Shown here: positions 47,795-60,599 of the stretch, piece after piece
Position numbering within the stretch: the stretch's first letter is position 1
Layout of the letters: the number at the start of each line of letters is the position of its first letter
Made by a program: the position numbers and the translations under genes
Notes under the pieces: generated by a model
The model's input: only the letters and a program-made list of their open reading frames with translations
Told to the model about the DNA's origin: nothing
The model's database searches: none
Source of the DNA: Moringa oleifera
Lineage: Eukaryota; Streptophyta; Magnoliopsida; Brassicales; Moringaceae
NCBI GenBank assembly: GCA_021397835.1
Contig: JAJFZO010000605.1
Span: 682,001-746,000, forward strand
Direction of reading: 5' to 3'
DNA: 64,000 bases

Positions 47795-50700
47795 ATGCAG
47801 CCTATGAGACTAATAAAACCGAGTGTTCTTCTCTTAGTGACATTAGGTAGCACCATTTTCTTCATACTATTCTTACGCCCAAACACGAACCTATCTTCTC
47901 CTTCTCCTAAACCAGATTACATGGCTCGAAGCTTTGTCTTGTGGCTTCACGGGCTGGGCGATTCTGGCCCCGCCAATGAACCTATCAAAAACCTCTTCAC
48001 TTCTGCCGAGTTCAGAAACACCAAATGGTCATTCCCTTCGGCTCCTTCCAATCGAGTCACCTGCAATTGTAAGCCTCAGTTACTTGCATGCATATATTTA
48101 TATGTCATAGATATAATGCCTATTATTTGGAAGTTGAGGATATGATAAGTCATCTCAGTGTTGTTTTTCTTTGATATAGTATAACTGAGTGTTGGATGAA
48201 TTTTATGACATGCCTTTCTGATTGTAGTTTATTTTGATTCTGATCATGGCTTCTATTTGGCTATCTAAAACCTAAATGAAATTGCTAATGTGGTATAACT
48301 AAAGGTTCTCTGAAGCCTCTGGCCTAGTTGAGGATCAGAATGGGGTTTTGCAAATTTAAGCCCATATTGTTGATCTGGTTATTAGATCCAGACCTTTTCA
48401 TTTTTGTTATGAGTTCATCTGTTGCTTTAGGATAGCTAGAGAGCAGATGCTCCCTAACATGTTGGGTACATTTGTTTTCTGTAGTTCAGTTGGACTCCTT
48501 AGCTAGCTTTTGTAAGCAATTAATTGGAGATGAATTAGTGAAATTCCAGTTCCAATTTGACCTTTTGAGGGTGGAAATTAAATGTGTTGTGGTCCCATAT
48601 GAAGTTTACAATCTTAAAAATGCTGCAAAAAAAAAAAAAAAAAAGCCATAAACGGAAGCTAACAAGGAAAAATGGATACTAAAGGAGGTACCTCTAATGC
48701 AATATTATTTGTATAATTCTGATTTTTCACTTAATTGTTTCTAAATTTAATCTTGGAACCTCAAAGGTGCTTTGTTCAGGTAAATAGTAAATGCCTTCAC
48801 AATTTGGATACCTGAGATAAATAAATTACAATAAAGATGTGATAGTGCCTCTGAATCAAGCCCTTTGACACCTTTCTTGGGATAAATGTCAAGTCTTTCT
48901 CATTTTAAACAAATTTAGAAGATCATCTAACCATAATAAAATTATCACACTCCTACTGGCTTTTTGGTTTTGTATTGCTTAATAATTCCTTTCTACCAAT
49001 CTATATGCTTGTTTAATCGTTAGAAATCAACTTATCTGCTGGGTTCTTTCTGCATATTGTAGCACTAGCAGTATGACTAATCTTATGGATCATTTTTTAG
49101 ATGTATCTTGAATAAATAACTCAGTGCAAGAGACATACTTGAGGTTGATTATGATAGGGTTGCCCTGATATAGATATTTCAGATTTATCCTATGTAACGC
49201 CTTTTGGCATTGATTTGCTTCTTGTGTAGACGGTATGGTGATGCCTTCATGGTTTGACATCCATGAGATTCCAGTGACAGCTGTAAGATATGCCTTTCTT
49301 CCTTGATTTCTTTATCAAACATCCCTTTAACTCATCTGTATATTGTAAGATAATAACTTTTCTCTTGTGACTGCAATATCAACTTGCAAAATATTCTCAG
49401 TCAATTTAGTTTAAAATAAATTGAATCTAACAAGTGATTTCACTACTAGTTCTCATATGAAGTGTAAATTTTTATTTTGTACACTCTAGTAACGACAACC
49501 AAGTTTTTATGGTATGACCTGTCAGGTTTTATTCTGTACACTCTATTAATGACAACCAAGTTTTTATGCTATGACCTGTCAGGTTTTATTGTGTACACTC
49601 TAGTAATGACAACAAAGTTTTTATGGTATGACCTGTCAGGTTTTGTTTATCTTATTTGATGTGGCTACTCAATGCTTAGGCTTCTTCATCTTGGTCATAC
49701 CAAGCTGCCCTGACTTTCTGCTTGCATGCTCGGGTGGACTAAACTAGGAAGTTTTATGCTCCATTTAACTTTCTATCATAGATACACCTTAAACTTCTGA
49801 TAAAAAAATTTCTGTTAAGAATTGGAGAAATATCAAGATGCAAACATATTTCCCAGTCAGATTGGAGCAAGTTGTACAAAGCAACCTTTCTGCATTCATT
49901 CTTGATTCACGTTCTATTCTACTCGTCAGAAACTATTCTGGCAGCCTCCATAACATTTCCTCTTGAACCCCATAGATTTTACTAGAGGCGCGATCATGGA
50001 AATCCTTCAATATATTTCCTCCTACTTTCATGCAAGCAGTTGTAGATTGAGAATGTGAAATCATGTTCAAGATTCAACTAGATAATTATGCTGATTCATT
50101 GCAAGATGTTCACTTAAGTTGCTTTCGCTTGTGTATCAGGATTCTCCGAAAGATGAAAGTGGTGTGCTTAAAGCAGTTCAGAATGTGCATGCTATGATAG
50201 ACAAGGAGATAGCTGCTGGGACCAATCCCAATAATGTATTTGTGTGTGGATTTAGTCAAGGAGGTTTCTTTCTTGACAGATAAATAAGATGTAACTCCTT
50301 TTCATTATCTCTTGCCCCCTTGACAAACTGTGACAACTTCTGAACAGGTGCCTTGACCTTGGCTAGTGTTCTTCTATATCCGAAGACTCTTGGAGGAGGA
50401 GCAGTCTTTAGTGGCTGGGTTCCTTTTAATTCCTCTATGGCAGAACAATTCCCAGCAGATGCAAGAAAGGTAGCTTCTCCGTCAAACATACCATTCATGT
50501 ATAGTTTTAAAAACCTTGTGGCCTCCAATCCCAATGTTCTTTTCCCTTTCCTCAGAATCTTATTAATGTTCTATGAAGGATGATCAACTAGTAGCAACTA
50601 AAATTGTTTTAATGCAGGCTTCCACTCGGTTTTCTATGTACATATTTCAATTTTCTTGATTGAGAAAAAGTAACTCGTGGGTCTAATTCCCATATCCCTG

Positions 50701-51156
50701 GATGTAACTTATATGTATAAATTGGATTTATACACGTCTTGATCAGCTGGAGTTTAAACTTCTAAAAGCAGCAACCCTGTATAACTTCTCTGCTGGATTT
50801 TACTAAAACTTCAGAAATGTGCTTTGCAGCTTTGTCAAGATCTTTGTTGTTTCCCTGTTTTTTTTTCAGACACCTATTCTGTGGTCTCATGGAATGGATG
50901 ACAGAACAGTATTGTTTGAAGCTGGACAAGCAGGTCCCCCATTCCTTGAGCAAGCTGGTGTAAGCTGTGAGTTCAAGGTAATATACTTACTACTTCCTCA
51001 GAATCTCCCTTGACTTCTGTCTGATTAAACTTATTCAAACTTGGCTGTTTGTAATGAATTTGTCAGGCATATCCTGGTCTTGGCCATTCAATAAGCAACG
51101 AGGAGCTGCGAAACCTGGAATCATGGATCAAGACTCGTCTTCAAAGTTCTTCCTGA
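47795..51156 (+). CDS. SOBER1-like acyl-protein thioesterase / carboxylesterase with N-terminal anchor
   Basis: Alpha/beta hydrolase of the acyl-protein thioesterase group. Arabidopsis SOBER1, which I recall as very similar, is linked to suppression of effector-triggered responses. Exons 47795-48068, 49230-49282, 50140-50263, 50348-50469, 50870-50977 and 51067-51156, phases matching, give 256 aa. Core motifs: FVLWLHGLGDSGPAN (residues about 47-61), VFVCGFSQGGALTLA with nucleophile S148, SHGMDDRTV with D202, and YPGLGHSIS with H234, so the triad is complete. Residues 1-42 precede the MARSF start typical of the family and include a hydrophobic segment at about 10-27 (SVLLLVTLGSTIFFILFL), which predicts a signal anchor at a membrane. 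Whether MARSF (Met-43) is also used as a start is open. Intron 2 contains a 57-bp triplicate repeat. Confidence 0.93.
49474..49645 (+). repeat. minisatellite, three 57-bp copies
   Basis: The word ACACTCTA starts at 49481, 49538 and 49595, each followed by GACAA(C/A)(C/A)AAGTTTTTATG and then TATGACCTGTCAGGTTTT. The period is a multiple of three, so the array stays open as a reading frame with a repeating 19-residue unit, but it sits in an intron and is most likely noncoding. Confidence 0.9.
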
Positions 51157-52835
51157 GGTTTGAATATCAATGAAATTACACCTGATTATAAACTTATCAT
51201 TCCATGTTCTGATTGTTTGATTAATCATGACAAATGGGGGAAACAAACACTCCCAAATAGTTTGCATTTTTAGCTGAGAACCCGGTGAGGAGTTCTTAAG
51301 TAACATTTTATGTGGTCCGTGGAGGAGCTATGATCTTGTTGGAATTGCTGACTTCTATGAAAACATTAAACAATTGCCATTTGCGAATCGCAATCAGGCT
51401 CTGTTTTTCTATCTTTCTTTCTATTTGGAATATAGATATTACCCAACTTGGAGTCACGAATCTTTGGAGCTAGTGACCCTGATGTCATCTGCTGAGAGAT
51501 TTTGCACATCAAAACTCAATTATGCAGCACTTCTAAACTCACTTTACCAGAGATTCAGCGTGTCTGAATATATATCAACCGATTTCAATCTGTCTTGAAC
51601 TCGTCATCAGATTTCATATAAATATCGTGCTGTATCCCAATGCGAGACATCGCAGAGAGCACGATGAATGCAAATTAGGATTAAAAACGGGCTTACTTTT
51701 GCGTTTGTGGGTGTCCACCTTGTGTTGTATGGCCCAACTAGGCATGCCAGCAGAAGCTTAAAGGTGACGCAGAGAGATGCAGAGAAAGACAAGTCATGGG
51801 TCGGGTCCTACCGGAGCAGTTCCAGCAGTAGCAAATGGAAAATCACGGGTAGTAGCATAAGAGTTTGGTGTTGAATGGCCGATCAGATGCTGAAGGGTAG
51901 TTTTGGACTAGCAATTTTGTTGCCACTCGAATGATAGTTGCCTCACTTTTCTGATATAATGAAACATTTTTCTCGCTTAATTTTAAATTATTATGAAGTA
52001 CACTGTTTTGGTATTCTCCCCTTTCTTTAAAGGATAAGAATTTTTTTTTTTTTGTTGATTTAAAAACTTGTGAAGCTTGATATAAAATTTAAATAGTAAG
52101 TATATAAAAAGATTTTAATCATTTATTTTAAGACAAAAATAATTTTAAATTTTAAATTTAACTTGTTTTTCAATTCAATTTTGATTTTGAAATTATATTT
52201 AAATGATTTATTAATTTTATTTAAATTACACTTTTGTTTAAAAAATGTGTAAAATATTAATTATATGTCAATAATTTTTAAAAATATGTAAATAAAATTT
52301 TCAATCTACTTTGATCTTATCTTTCGAATTTAAATATTTTTTAATAATTATTTTTTATTTTTATATTTCAAATAACATAATTTTAAAATATATTTTAAAT
52401 TTTAAATTTTTTAATCATGAAAATAATTTGAATATTTTAAAAAAAATTGTTGTGAAATTTTTTTAATTTAAATATTTTAAATATTAATTTAATTTAATTT
52501 AATGCAACAAAATTTATTTGAATTTGTTATTTTTTTAGTAAAACCCATATCTACAAATATTCACTAACAGACAAACCAACCAGTACGAAATGTTTCGCTC
52601 GCGCTGCGCAGCATTACACTGGAACATCCCCTTAGCTTAGGTTTCCCAATTCTACGTCAGCCACCAAAGTCCCAGTAGGAGTCTCTCTCTCTCTCTAAAA
52701 AAGAATAAAAACTCATCAGCCTTTCAAAGTCTAAACCTCTTAGTCTCTTTCTGGTAGCTAAGACCCTCCTCCTCTCTGTCTCTCTCTCTCTCTCCCTATA
52801 TCTCTCTATCCCTTTTCGCTCTCTGATCATCAACC
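51157..52835. other. intergenic DNA between the SOBER1-like and next gene
   Basis: The first part is the 3' flank of the esterase gene. 51400-51900 has moderate G+C but no recognisable product. 51960-52530 is A+T-rich. 52590-52835 is the leader region of the next gene, with TC-repeat tracts at 52682-52696 and about 52780-52795. Confidence 0.55.
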
Positions 52836-53462
52836 ATGAAGAAGCTATACCGGAAGGGCACGGTGCATCCATCGCCGCCAGTTATATCCGACCATCTGGC
52901 TTTCCTTCCGGCGACCATCCTCACCCTCACAGCGGCTCTCTCACCTGAGGACAGGGAGGTTTTGGCCTATCTCATCTCTTCCTCCAACAGTACTTTTTCT
53001 GGTCAGAGGAGAGCTACCCAGAAGATCAGCAAGGCTGTTCATGACCATGACCACCCGCCGCTATTTCACTGTGATTGCTTTAGGTGCTACATGAGTTTCT
53101 GGGTCAGGTGGGACTCCTCCCCCAACAGGCAACTAATCCACGAGATCATCGATGCTTTTGAAGATGACTTGGCGCAGACCAAGAAGGCGGTCAAGAGTAG
53201 CAAGAAGGATAGAAAGAAGAAGGGTGTTGGTGTTGCTGGTGGTAACGGTGATGGGAACTCCGGTGAGCTGAAGCTGACTGATTCAAATCTACAAAAGAAG
53301 AACCTGTTGGGCACCGAGTCTTCCTTGGTGGGAGAGAGTAGCAGTTCTTCTGGTGGCGATGATGCTTGCGGTAGTCAAGGAGAGGAAGGAGCGGAAAAGG
53401 GTTCCATGAGAAGGATCGTGAACTATATCGGTGAGAGGATTTGGGGTGTTTGGGGCCAGTGA
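52836..53462 (+). CDS. plant-specific protein of unknown function (CDCFRCY motif)
   Basis: Single-exon frame of 208 aa beginning MKKLYRKGTVHPSPP, with TC-rich leader upstream. The N-terminal half contains ISDHLAFLPATILTLTAALS, EDREVLAYLISSS, and the Cys-rich phrase PLFHCDCFRCYMSFWVRWDS, then SPNRQLIHEIIDAFEDDL. These are conserved in a plant family I remember without a function. The C-terminal half is basic (SSKKDRKKK), then Gly/Ser/Glu-rich, and ends with a short amphipathic conserved tail (MRRIVNYIGERIWGVWGQ). No signal peptide is evident. The two cysteine pairs could bind a metal, but this is speculation. The G+C content and codon use support a real gene. Confidence 0.85.
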   Translation: MKKLYRKGTVHPSPPVISDHLAFLPATILTLTAALSPEDREVLAYLISSSNSTFSGQRRATQKISKAVHDHDHPPLFHCDCFRCYMSFWVRWDSSPNRQLIHEIIDAFEDDLAQTKKAVKSSKKDRKKKGVGVAGGNGDGNSGELKLTDSNLQKKNLLGTESSLVGESSSSSGGDDACGSQGEEGAEKGSMRRIVNYIGERIWGVWGQ

Positions 53463-56400
53463 TTTGGAAGGAAAATGAAGGAGAGAATCAATCAAGGTGG
53501 GGTTTTTCTTGTTCTTGTTTTCTTCTCTACAAGAAAACAGATCTTTCCCTTTCTTTTTTTTCTTCTTCTTCCTCCTCTGTATAATACCCTTCTAAAATGT
53601 AAAAATGGGTAGTTAAATTTTGGAATATCATCATCATCTAGTTCTCTCTGAATCAACATCACCATTGCTGATGTTCATCTTGTATCTTTAAGCTTCCTAT
53701 CATATACATATTCAGACTAGTTTATGATCGGTGGAAAAATGGGTATATTCTGTTTAAAATTAATTAACTCATGTGAGAGGGCAAAATTTAGTTCATAAAA
53801 TTCAAATTTTCAATGATGAATTGATGTCAATTTTAGGGTTTGACAGTGATGAAGACTCAATTTAGCAGAAAAGAAACTTCAACTTTGGCATCATTTTCAT
53901 ATGGGAAAAAAGAAAAGAAAAGAATCAGCAAAAATAAAGAGGTACTTGTCTGATGGCTGCTTTATTACTTGGTAAGGAAGTTGGTAGGCAGATTCTGCTG
54001 TAGTCCAATAAACTACGCCGTTCATGGTTGTTAATACGTGGAACCGCATGACGACGTCGTTTGGATTGAAGAATTTTGACCGAGGCACTGTAGTCAATTA
54101 GTCTCCGTATGTATTTGCTCTTGATGATGGAAATACCTGAACAAATTCTCATTTCCATAAATGCCCTTCCCATCAGTAGGTGGCTTCTAATTTATTGGAA
54201 GGGCAGTTTGGGAAGTTGGGGAACAGAAGGGCTAGGATTCGATGGTGATGGTGCTCACGGAACAAAAATGTAGGTGTCACCATAATCGAGGTCGACAAAA
54301 GTAAAGGGATTCGATTAAAGCAAAGGTACCCTAAAATTAAAGCAGCCCCCACTAATGACTCCAGTCCAAACATCTTTTCGTTGTTCTCCATACTCGTTGA
54401 TTCTTCCCATAACTGTTCAAATCTTTCATTTGGACAGTATTACCCTCCTTCTATGAATTTTACCAAAATTATAATGTAAAAATTTTAAATAATTAAAAAA
54501 ACAGGAATTGATTCACAGAATAGATTGTGTGCTAATTAATGTTGGGAACTTTAGTTCTTCACCCTTTTACGCGTTTAAGTGATGTATGACTCGAATTAAT
54601 TGAAAGAATAACGTATGAGTCAGATAGATTAAACGATAAAGTCACCAAGATTTTGTTTTGTTTTATTTAATTTATAAAAATAAAAGTTACGTGATAAGAC
54701 CGTAACTTTTCTTATTTGAATTCATGGGTATTTTCTGCAACCTTTATACCAGCAACATGACAAGTACATATATTAATTTGTAAATGTTCTAATTACTTTT
54801 AAATAAAATATTTTATTATAAATAAATTATAATATATAATATTAAAAAAGACAATACGAATAATTTTTAAAAAAATAAATATCAATTTTTATAAGTTAAT
54901 TCAAAATTAGAATTTTTTTTAAATCATTAAATTTGTTTTGATTGTTAAATTTGAGATTTTATCAATCAATCATTAAATATCAAAAAAAAATTATTAAATT
55001 ATTATGATAAAATTATAAAAAAATTTTGATAACTGTCATGATTATAAGAATAAGAGGGATGAAAGTAAAATCACTTTTACTGGGGTAAAACTTTGATGAT
55101 AGTTACTTTATAGGGCATTGTGGGATTCGGAGTTGTGAGAGAATTCAAGTTCATCAAAATTAAAGGGTGTTAGGGTAATTTCGGTCAAAGGGGTGAAATT
55201 ACTTTTTTATTTATTTGATTTTAAATTGGTTATGAAATTTTGAGCCCCATATGGCCTTAATCTCTTGGCAGCGTATTATTATAATTAAAAATATACATAT
55301 ATAAAAAAAGAAAAGAGCAGTGGCATGCGCGTCTGGCTCATGTCTCGGTGACCCTTTAGCACAAATTCCCCACCAACAGACACGTACAGCATCTTCATGT
55401 TTCATGCCCCGTAGCCTTATTTTCCACCCGAATTCCCAACATCTCTATCTTATTTTCTTCAAACATTTGCTCTTCCGAACCACCCAGAAAGGTTGTCAGA
55501 TTCAATATTATGAGTTCAAGCAGTTGAGATTTAACTTGGTCAATATTCTATGTCAAAATTTGTTTTTTAAAAGAAATATAATAAGTGATAATTAATTAAA
55601 ATAATAATTATAATTTATTTATATTTAAATTAATACTAATATTTTTAAAATCATCTTTAAACTTCCAAAGAAAAAGGATTTGAACATTAGAGCTTGGACC
55701 CAAATCAAACTAGAAATTTGATTGTAATGATGTAATAAATAATTGTAATACTTTAATATATATCATAAAACAATAATTATTATTATTGAAAATAAAACTA
55801 ATAGTTTTATGTTTTTAAAATATGATAAAAATTTAAAAATCATATTAAATTTTTTATGACGAAATCACGTGAATTTGATAAAGTTCAAATCTTTTATAAT
55901 AAAACAATGTAATTTGGATATTGAATTAATTTTCAATGAATCAAACCATTGGTTTTGATTCAACTTATCATATTAAATTTTAATTTTTAAAATATTAATT
56001 AATATTATAAATCATTAAAATATTTTAAATTTTTTATTTAAAAAATTTAATGTAAAGTTAAATTAATTAAAATTTTCATTTTCTTGTTTTATTCATAGTT
56101 TTGAACCTCAGCTCTCTACTAAAAACAAATGTTCATATTTTTTCTGTAATTTTACATTGTATATAAATTTATGATCAAAATATAAATAAATTTAAACATA
56201 TTTTTAAAATTAAAATTTAACATCTAAAAAAATTATAAATAAATGAAAAAACTGCATTTTCTTAAATTAAATTAACAATATCTTAAAATTATATAATTAA
56301 AATCAAAATAGATAATAAATGAGGAAAAAACAAACCAACGAGTGGGAGTGTGAGAGGGAGAGTCAAAGAGAATCACGATGTGGGCTTGACGTTGGAATCG

Positions 56401-58050
56401 GATTTTGGAAAATGCTGCAGAGCACCCGAGAGGGAGATGCCGATAGGCGACGGAGTCAGAGGTCAAGATCTTTCGGTGCTGACCAGGCGAGCCTCCCTCG
56501 TGTTCACAATAAGACTTATAGCCTCTGTTGCTCTGGTCGAATGAATGGATGCCATCAGAGAGACCCGAACCTCACATTTTGTCTCTGTTACTGGGGGACT
56601 CGACTAGAGCTTTCCTTCAGTCAACCTGCCGTATTTGACTTGTTCATGTGTATTATCTCAATATTTGTATAAAGCAATTTGTAGAAAACGATCTTCGACA
56701 ACGACATTTTTTTTTTTTTTCCAGTTCTTTCTGCAGCTCAATTCTTACAAACAGCACAATTTTAAATCAATTTTGAATCGAAAATTGAGAACGAAATTTT
56801 ACAGTTCAGATTCAAATTCTTCTTTTGAACTTCAAGTCTAATCGGACACCAATAGTGGTGACTACTATAAGTACAAGCCCTGTAAATGAGTCCCTGACTC
56901 AACTGTTCATGATGAAATATTGAAACTGCATAGATTCTACTTTCCCCAATCAAATTTGCACCGAAAACCACAATTATTAGAACCCTAATTAATTAGTGGT
57001 AGACCCATTAAAGATGCTGACTTTTTGAACTTTTCTTCGGCGTCATTGGACTCTGGACATTAAATTTTCACCCAAATTTTTAACTTTTGGGTACTTTTAT
57101 GTTAATCAGTACAAGCACTTTTAACTTGGGAGAAAACACATGTAAAAAAAATGCTGAGCAGAGAATGGCTTTTGTCCTATGCACCCATGATTTGTCTCCC
57201 AAAGAGGTGTCTTAATCCTTAAATCTAGGACTTGGAACTATTTGCTAAAGCCACTTAAGGCCCCTAAAAAAAAAACCCAATAAATAACCCGATTATTCTT
57301 ATTAATATCTAAATCCAAATAGGGTTTGATGAATGGATCTGATAATGATCAATGATTCAGGTTGACAAATTGCAGGATTAGGTGAAGATTCCTTCACTAA
57401 AATTTGCTTTTCTTGTTCACCCATGAAGCGGGAAGTCTCAAAATGTTGTTCTTTACGGAGACAGCATGAGCCATGGCAACAGAAGAGACTGCGGGCTGTC
57501 ATAATTGGCTTATCTTATAAGGAGAATCCATGGAAGATTAGGGTTCACAGGCTGCTTTTCATGGAGGACAAGGAGTGGGTCTGATCATATCCACTGATTT
57601 AAGGTCATCTGTTTAGAAACTGATAGAAAAAGAAGTAAAAGCATCCATGAAGACTAATAAAATATGAAGAAAGATATCGTCTTTTATACATGAGAACATG
57701 TTTAAAGAAGATGCTCGGGACACTATCCTTCCTGAGCTGGAGCATGGCCTGCAGCATACCAGTAGAGATTGGACCCAACAATCAGATATCACTGCACTTC
57801 TGATATTAGTACTATTTTTGATCAGTAAGAACAAAGAAGAAATTAACAAATAAGTGAAATCAGTACTGAGAGTAGAGATCCAAGGAGTGATGTGTCCAAA
57901 GCCTGAAGAACATTGATATGCAGGTAGCAGACCAGTGGACCTTAGGTTCCTTCAGGACAGTAAGGATATTAGTCGATTAAGAGAAGATGACATCAAGGTT
58001 TTGTTTTTTTTGTACAGATGGTTGACAATGGCAATACCTTGTAATGGAAG
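53463..58050. other. long intergenic region, mostly A+T-rich
   Basis: 53463-53660 is the 3' flank of the preceding gene. 54470-56300 is largely A+T-rich. Islands of higher G+C at about 55310-55510 and 56320-56640 have frames without recognisable domains. The 57302-57502 minus-strand frame (66 codons, MTARSLFCCHGSCCL start) is open but not identified. 57550-58050 includes the 3' flank of the HT1-type kinase gene. Nothing here is called as a gene. Confidence 0.5.
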
Positions 58051-60599
58051 TCAGGCATGTACAGGTATAGATGAGCTCATAGATACACAGCCTTTCAGGC
58101 GTTCAAGGATGGCCTTTCTGTTGACAAGCCCTGAGTGGGAAGTAAGAGGAAGGCCTTCCTTCACACACTCGTCGTACTTCTCCAGTGCAGAGACAATGTC
58201 TGAGAAATCTGGTCGCTTAGATGGATTTGCGGCCCAGCAGCGCTTGATAAGGTGGGCAAGGGCAGGCTGGCAGCTAGCCGGCAATGGAGGCCGCTCATTC
58301 TGCCATTGAAAGAAAGTGAATACTAAATAAAACTCACAATACATTGTTTACTTCCCCAAAGGCACAAAAGATTCATCAAAATCTGAAAGTGGCATAGGGG
58401 TAACTAGAAGAACAAAGGGGAATTACTGTCTCTCTCTGCATCTTTTGCTACTTTTATTGAGAGAACTTGTGGATTTCAACACATTCCATTGGTTGAACTA
58501 GTAGGCCAGGAGTAGAACTAGTTGGTAGATCTGATTTTGAGAGCTTATGTGAGTTCTGGTTTTGATGCTAACTGCAGCAGTTTTCCAGTAAAAGAATTGA
58601 TTGCTCAAGCTCTGATATTAACATGGTGACAAGTCATTTTCCTGCGTGGGTCTTCACCTCCTACTGGGTTTTTCTCTATTCAATCCTGCAAGTTCTGTTT
58701 CATTATGCAAGAGATCACATTTCCGATGAACTACAGAAGCAATTACTACAGAACCTACAAGTTCTCTGGATGAAGTTCCCACCAGACCAGCCTAACCAGA
58801 CATGAGTAATTCTCCTGATCCTCTCCATTTGTGAAAATTCAACGAAATAAGAGTGCCTAATGTTTCTCTCGAGGCTTTCTATATATCTGGCAACGGATTC
58901 AAACGATTCCAACAAAGGCAAAGGAAATGAGCACGAAATGAAAGCAGTGACTAGCTTTTCTAAGAACTCCTGATAAGAAATACTCATAGACAGAAGGTTG
59001 GAATAAGGAACTCCAGATGAAATGTATAGCATAGATCTGAAGAAGTGACAGCTCTGTTTCCAAATCAGTAACGGTTGATCAAGACAGAGTTCATGTTCAA
59101 GCAAAAGAAACTTTCAGATAAAGAAACTACAAGAATCAGCATCTTACAAGGCCATATTTAGAGCCATGGAATTAAAAAGAAGCAAATGCAGTGATATGAA
59201 GAAATCTGACCTTCTCAGCCACTGCGAATGCAGCCTGGACAGGAGTCATTCCTTGAAAGGGAAGCAAAGCTGTGGTGAGCTCCCATAACACAATGCCAAA
59301 GCTGTAAACATCAACCTTCCGAGTATAAGGTTTCTCCTTGATCATCTCTGGTGCCATCCAGCGATAAGTACCCGTGTTCCCTTTCGATTCCCTACACTGA
59401 GTCTCCAGGCATGATGTGCCAAAATCTGCTACCTTAACCCGCATTTCATCATTCAGAAGCAGATTATTTGACTTCAGGTCTCTGTGGATCACCCCTTGAG
59501 AATGAAGATACTCCATTCCGCGAGATATGTCAAGAGCTAACCTAAGAATGGTTTCTGTCGAAAGAGAGTATGGCTCTTTCTTGTTGAGGTACATCCTTAG
59601 AGTCCCTTGAGACATGTATTCGGTGATGATACAGTACACAGGAGGCTTTTTGCAGGCCGCAATGAACTGGAAAGAAGACAGTACTTCTCTAATTCAGAAA
59701 TAGATCTGCTATTTCAGATGTTCTTCATTAATTAACTAAAATGCGTTAAACAAGTCCTCAAGCTAAGATGTCTTCTGGGTATCTGTATTTAAGCAAATAG
59801 AGCCCCTGGAGTTCAGGATTATTGGAACCAAAACTCAGGAAATTTAATAATACCCACGTGAGGAAACAGGGCCTTTGCATAAAGAAAAAGGTTCTGTTCA
59901 GTTTTCAAGGTTATCATTTACCCTTTTTTCATCTTAACTTGGTTTTCCAGGAAAATCAGACAGGGCATGGTAGATTGTAGGGAGAAACTAAAGTGAATGG
60001 AAACCAGCTCTATATGGTAAACAAACAGGGTACTTCATTTTACATGTTCTAATTATGGATGGTGTAAAGATATGATGAGAGTTAGCAGTCAAAAAGAGTT
60101 CTGAGTTTCTTTTGGATATTTCATGTTCAAAAGCATCCATTCACATCATAATTATATGATTAAAATATGTTAAACACCTTACCTGTACAATATTGGGATG
60201 AAAGAGACGTGAAAGCAAGGCAACTTCAGACTTAAACTGCTGCTCAAGTTTGGCTCGAGTCTCCTCCTGCTGGTTTGGAATCCTCACCATTTTCACTGCA
60301 ACAGCTCTCTGCTTGTAAATCCCTCGGTAGATCCTGCTGTGAGCTCCGGAGGCGAACTTGTTGCCAATAAAGAGCTGGGAGAGATCAGCAGTCCACTCCT
60401 CTTGATCCTCCTTTGAAGCTTCCCAGGTCTCCACATTCTCGGACTCCAAAATCATCGACCATGACTCCAAGCTGTCGAATCTCTTCCTCTCCATGTTCTC
60501 CATGTCGGAATTCAACTGGATTTTGGAAGAAGAAGGCACAGGTAAAGATTTGCTCTTTGATTTACGAAGGCGAAATGCGTGGAAGCATGAAGTCGCCAT
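58051..60599 (-). CDS. HT1: HT1-type Raf-like Ser/Thr protein kinase
   Basis: Close match to Arabidopsis HIGH LEAF TEMPERATURE 1, a guard-cell kinase that acts negatively on CO2-induced stomatal closure. Exons 60599-60183, 59666-59211 and 58299-58051, GT-AG and phase 0, give 373 aa against about 390 for HT1. A 70-residue N-terminal extension contains the conserved FDSLESWSMILESENVETWE. Kinase domain: glycine loop IGNKFASGAHSRIYRG (residues 78-93), AVAVKMV with K103, HRDLKSNN (H200-N207) with D202, DFG at 220-222, and GTYRWMAPE at 238-246, the form typical of Raf-like MAPKKKs. The DVYSFGIVLWELTTALLPFQ block follows. The tail CVSMSSSIPVHA resembles the HT1 C-terminus. All catalytic residues are intact, so the kinase should be active. 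The assignment as HT1 orthologue rests on memory of its sequence. Confidence 0.92.

Noticed and set aside
53087..53495. Minus-strand frames over the 208-aa plant-specific gene
   Set aside because: Low-complexity Ser/Phe/Leu shadows of the plus-strand frame.
53897..54391. Three overlapping minus-strand frames of 66-82 codons
   Set aside because: No domain, no consistent frame and no splice solution linking them.
56319..56672. 117-codon plus-strand frame in a G+C-rich island
   Set aside because: Several overlapping frames exist in different phases, none with recognisable features, and the composition is simple-sequence-like at the start.
57302..57502. 66-codon minus-strand frame starting MTARSLFCCHGSCCL
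   Set aside because: Open and with a TATAAG about 30 bases upstream of the ATG, but no recognisable domain or conserved feature; kept only as an unplaced small frame.
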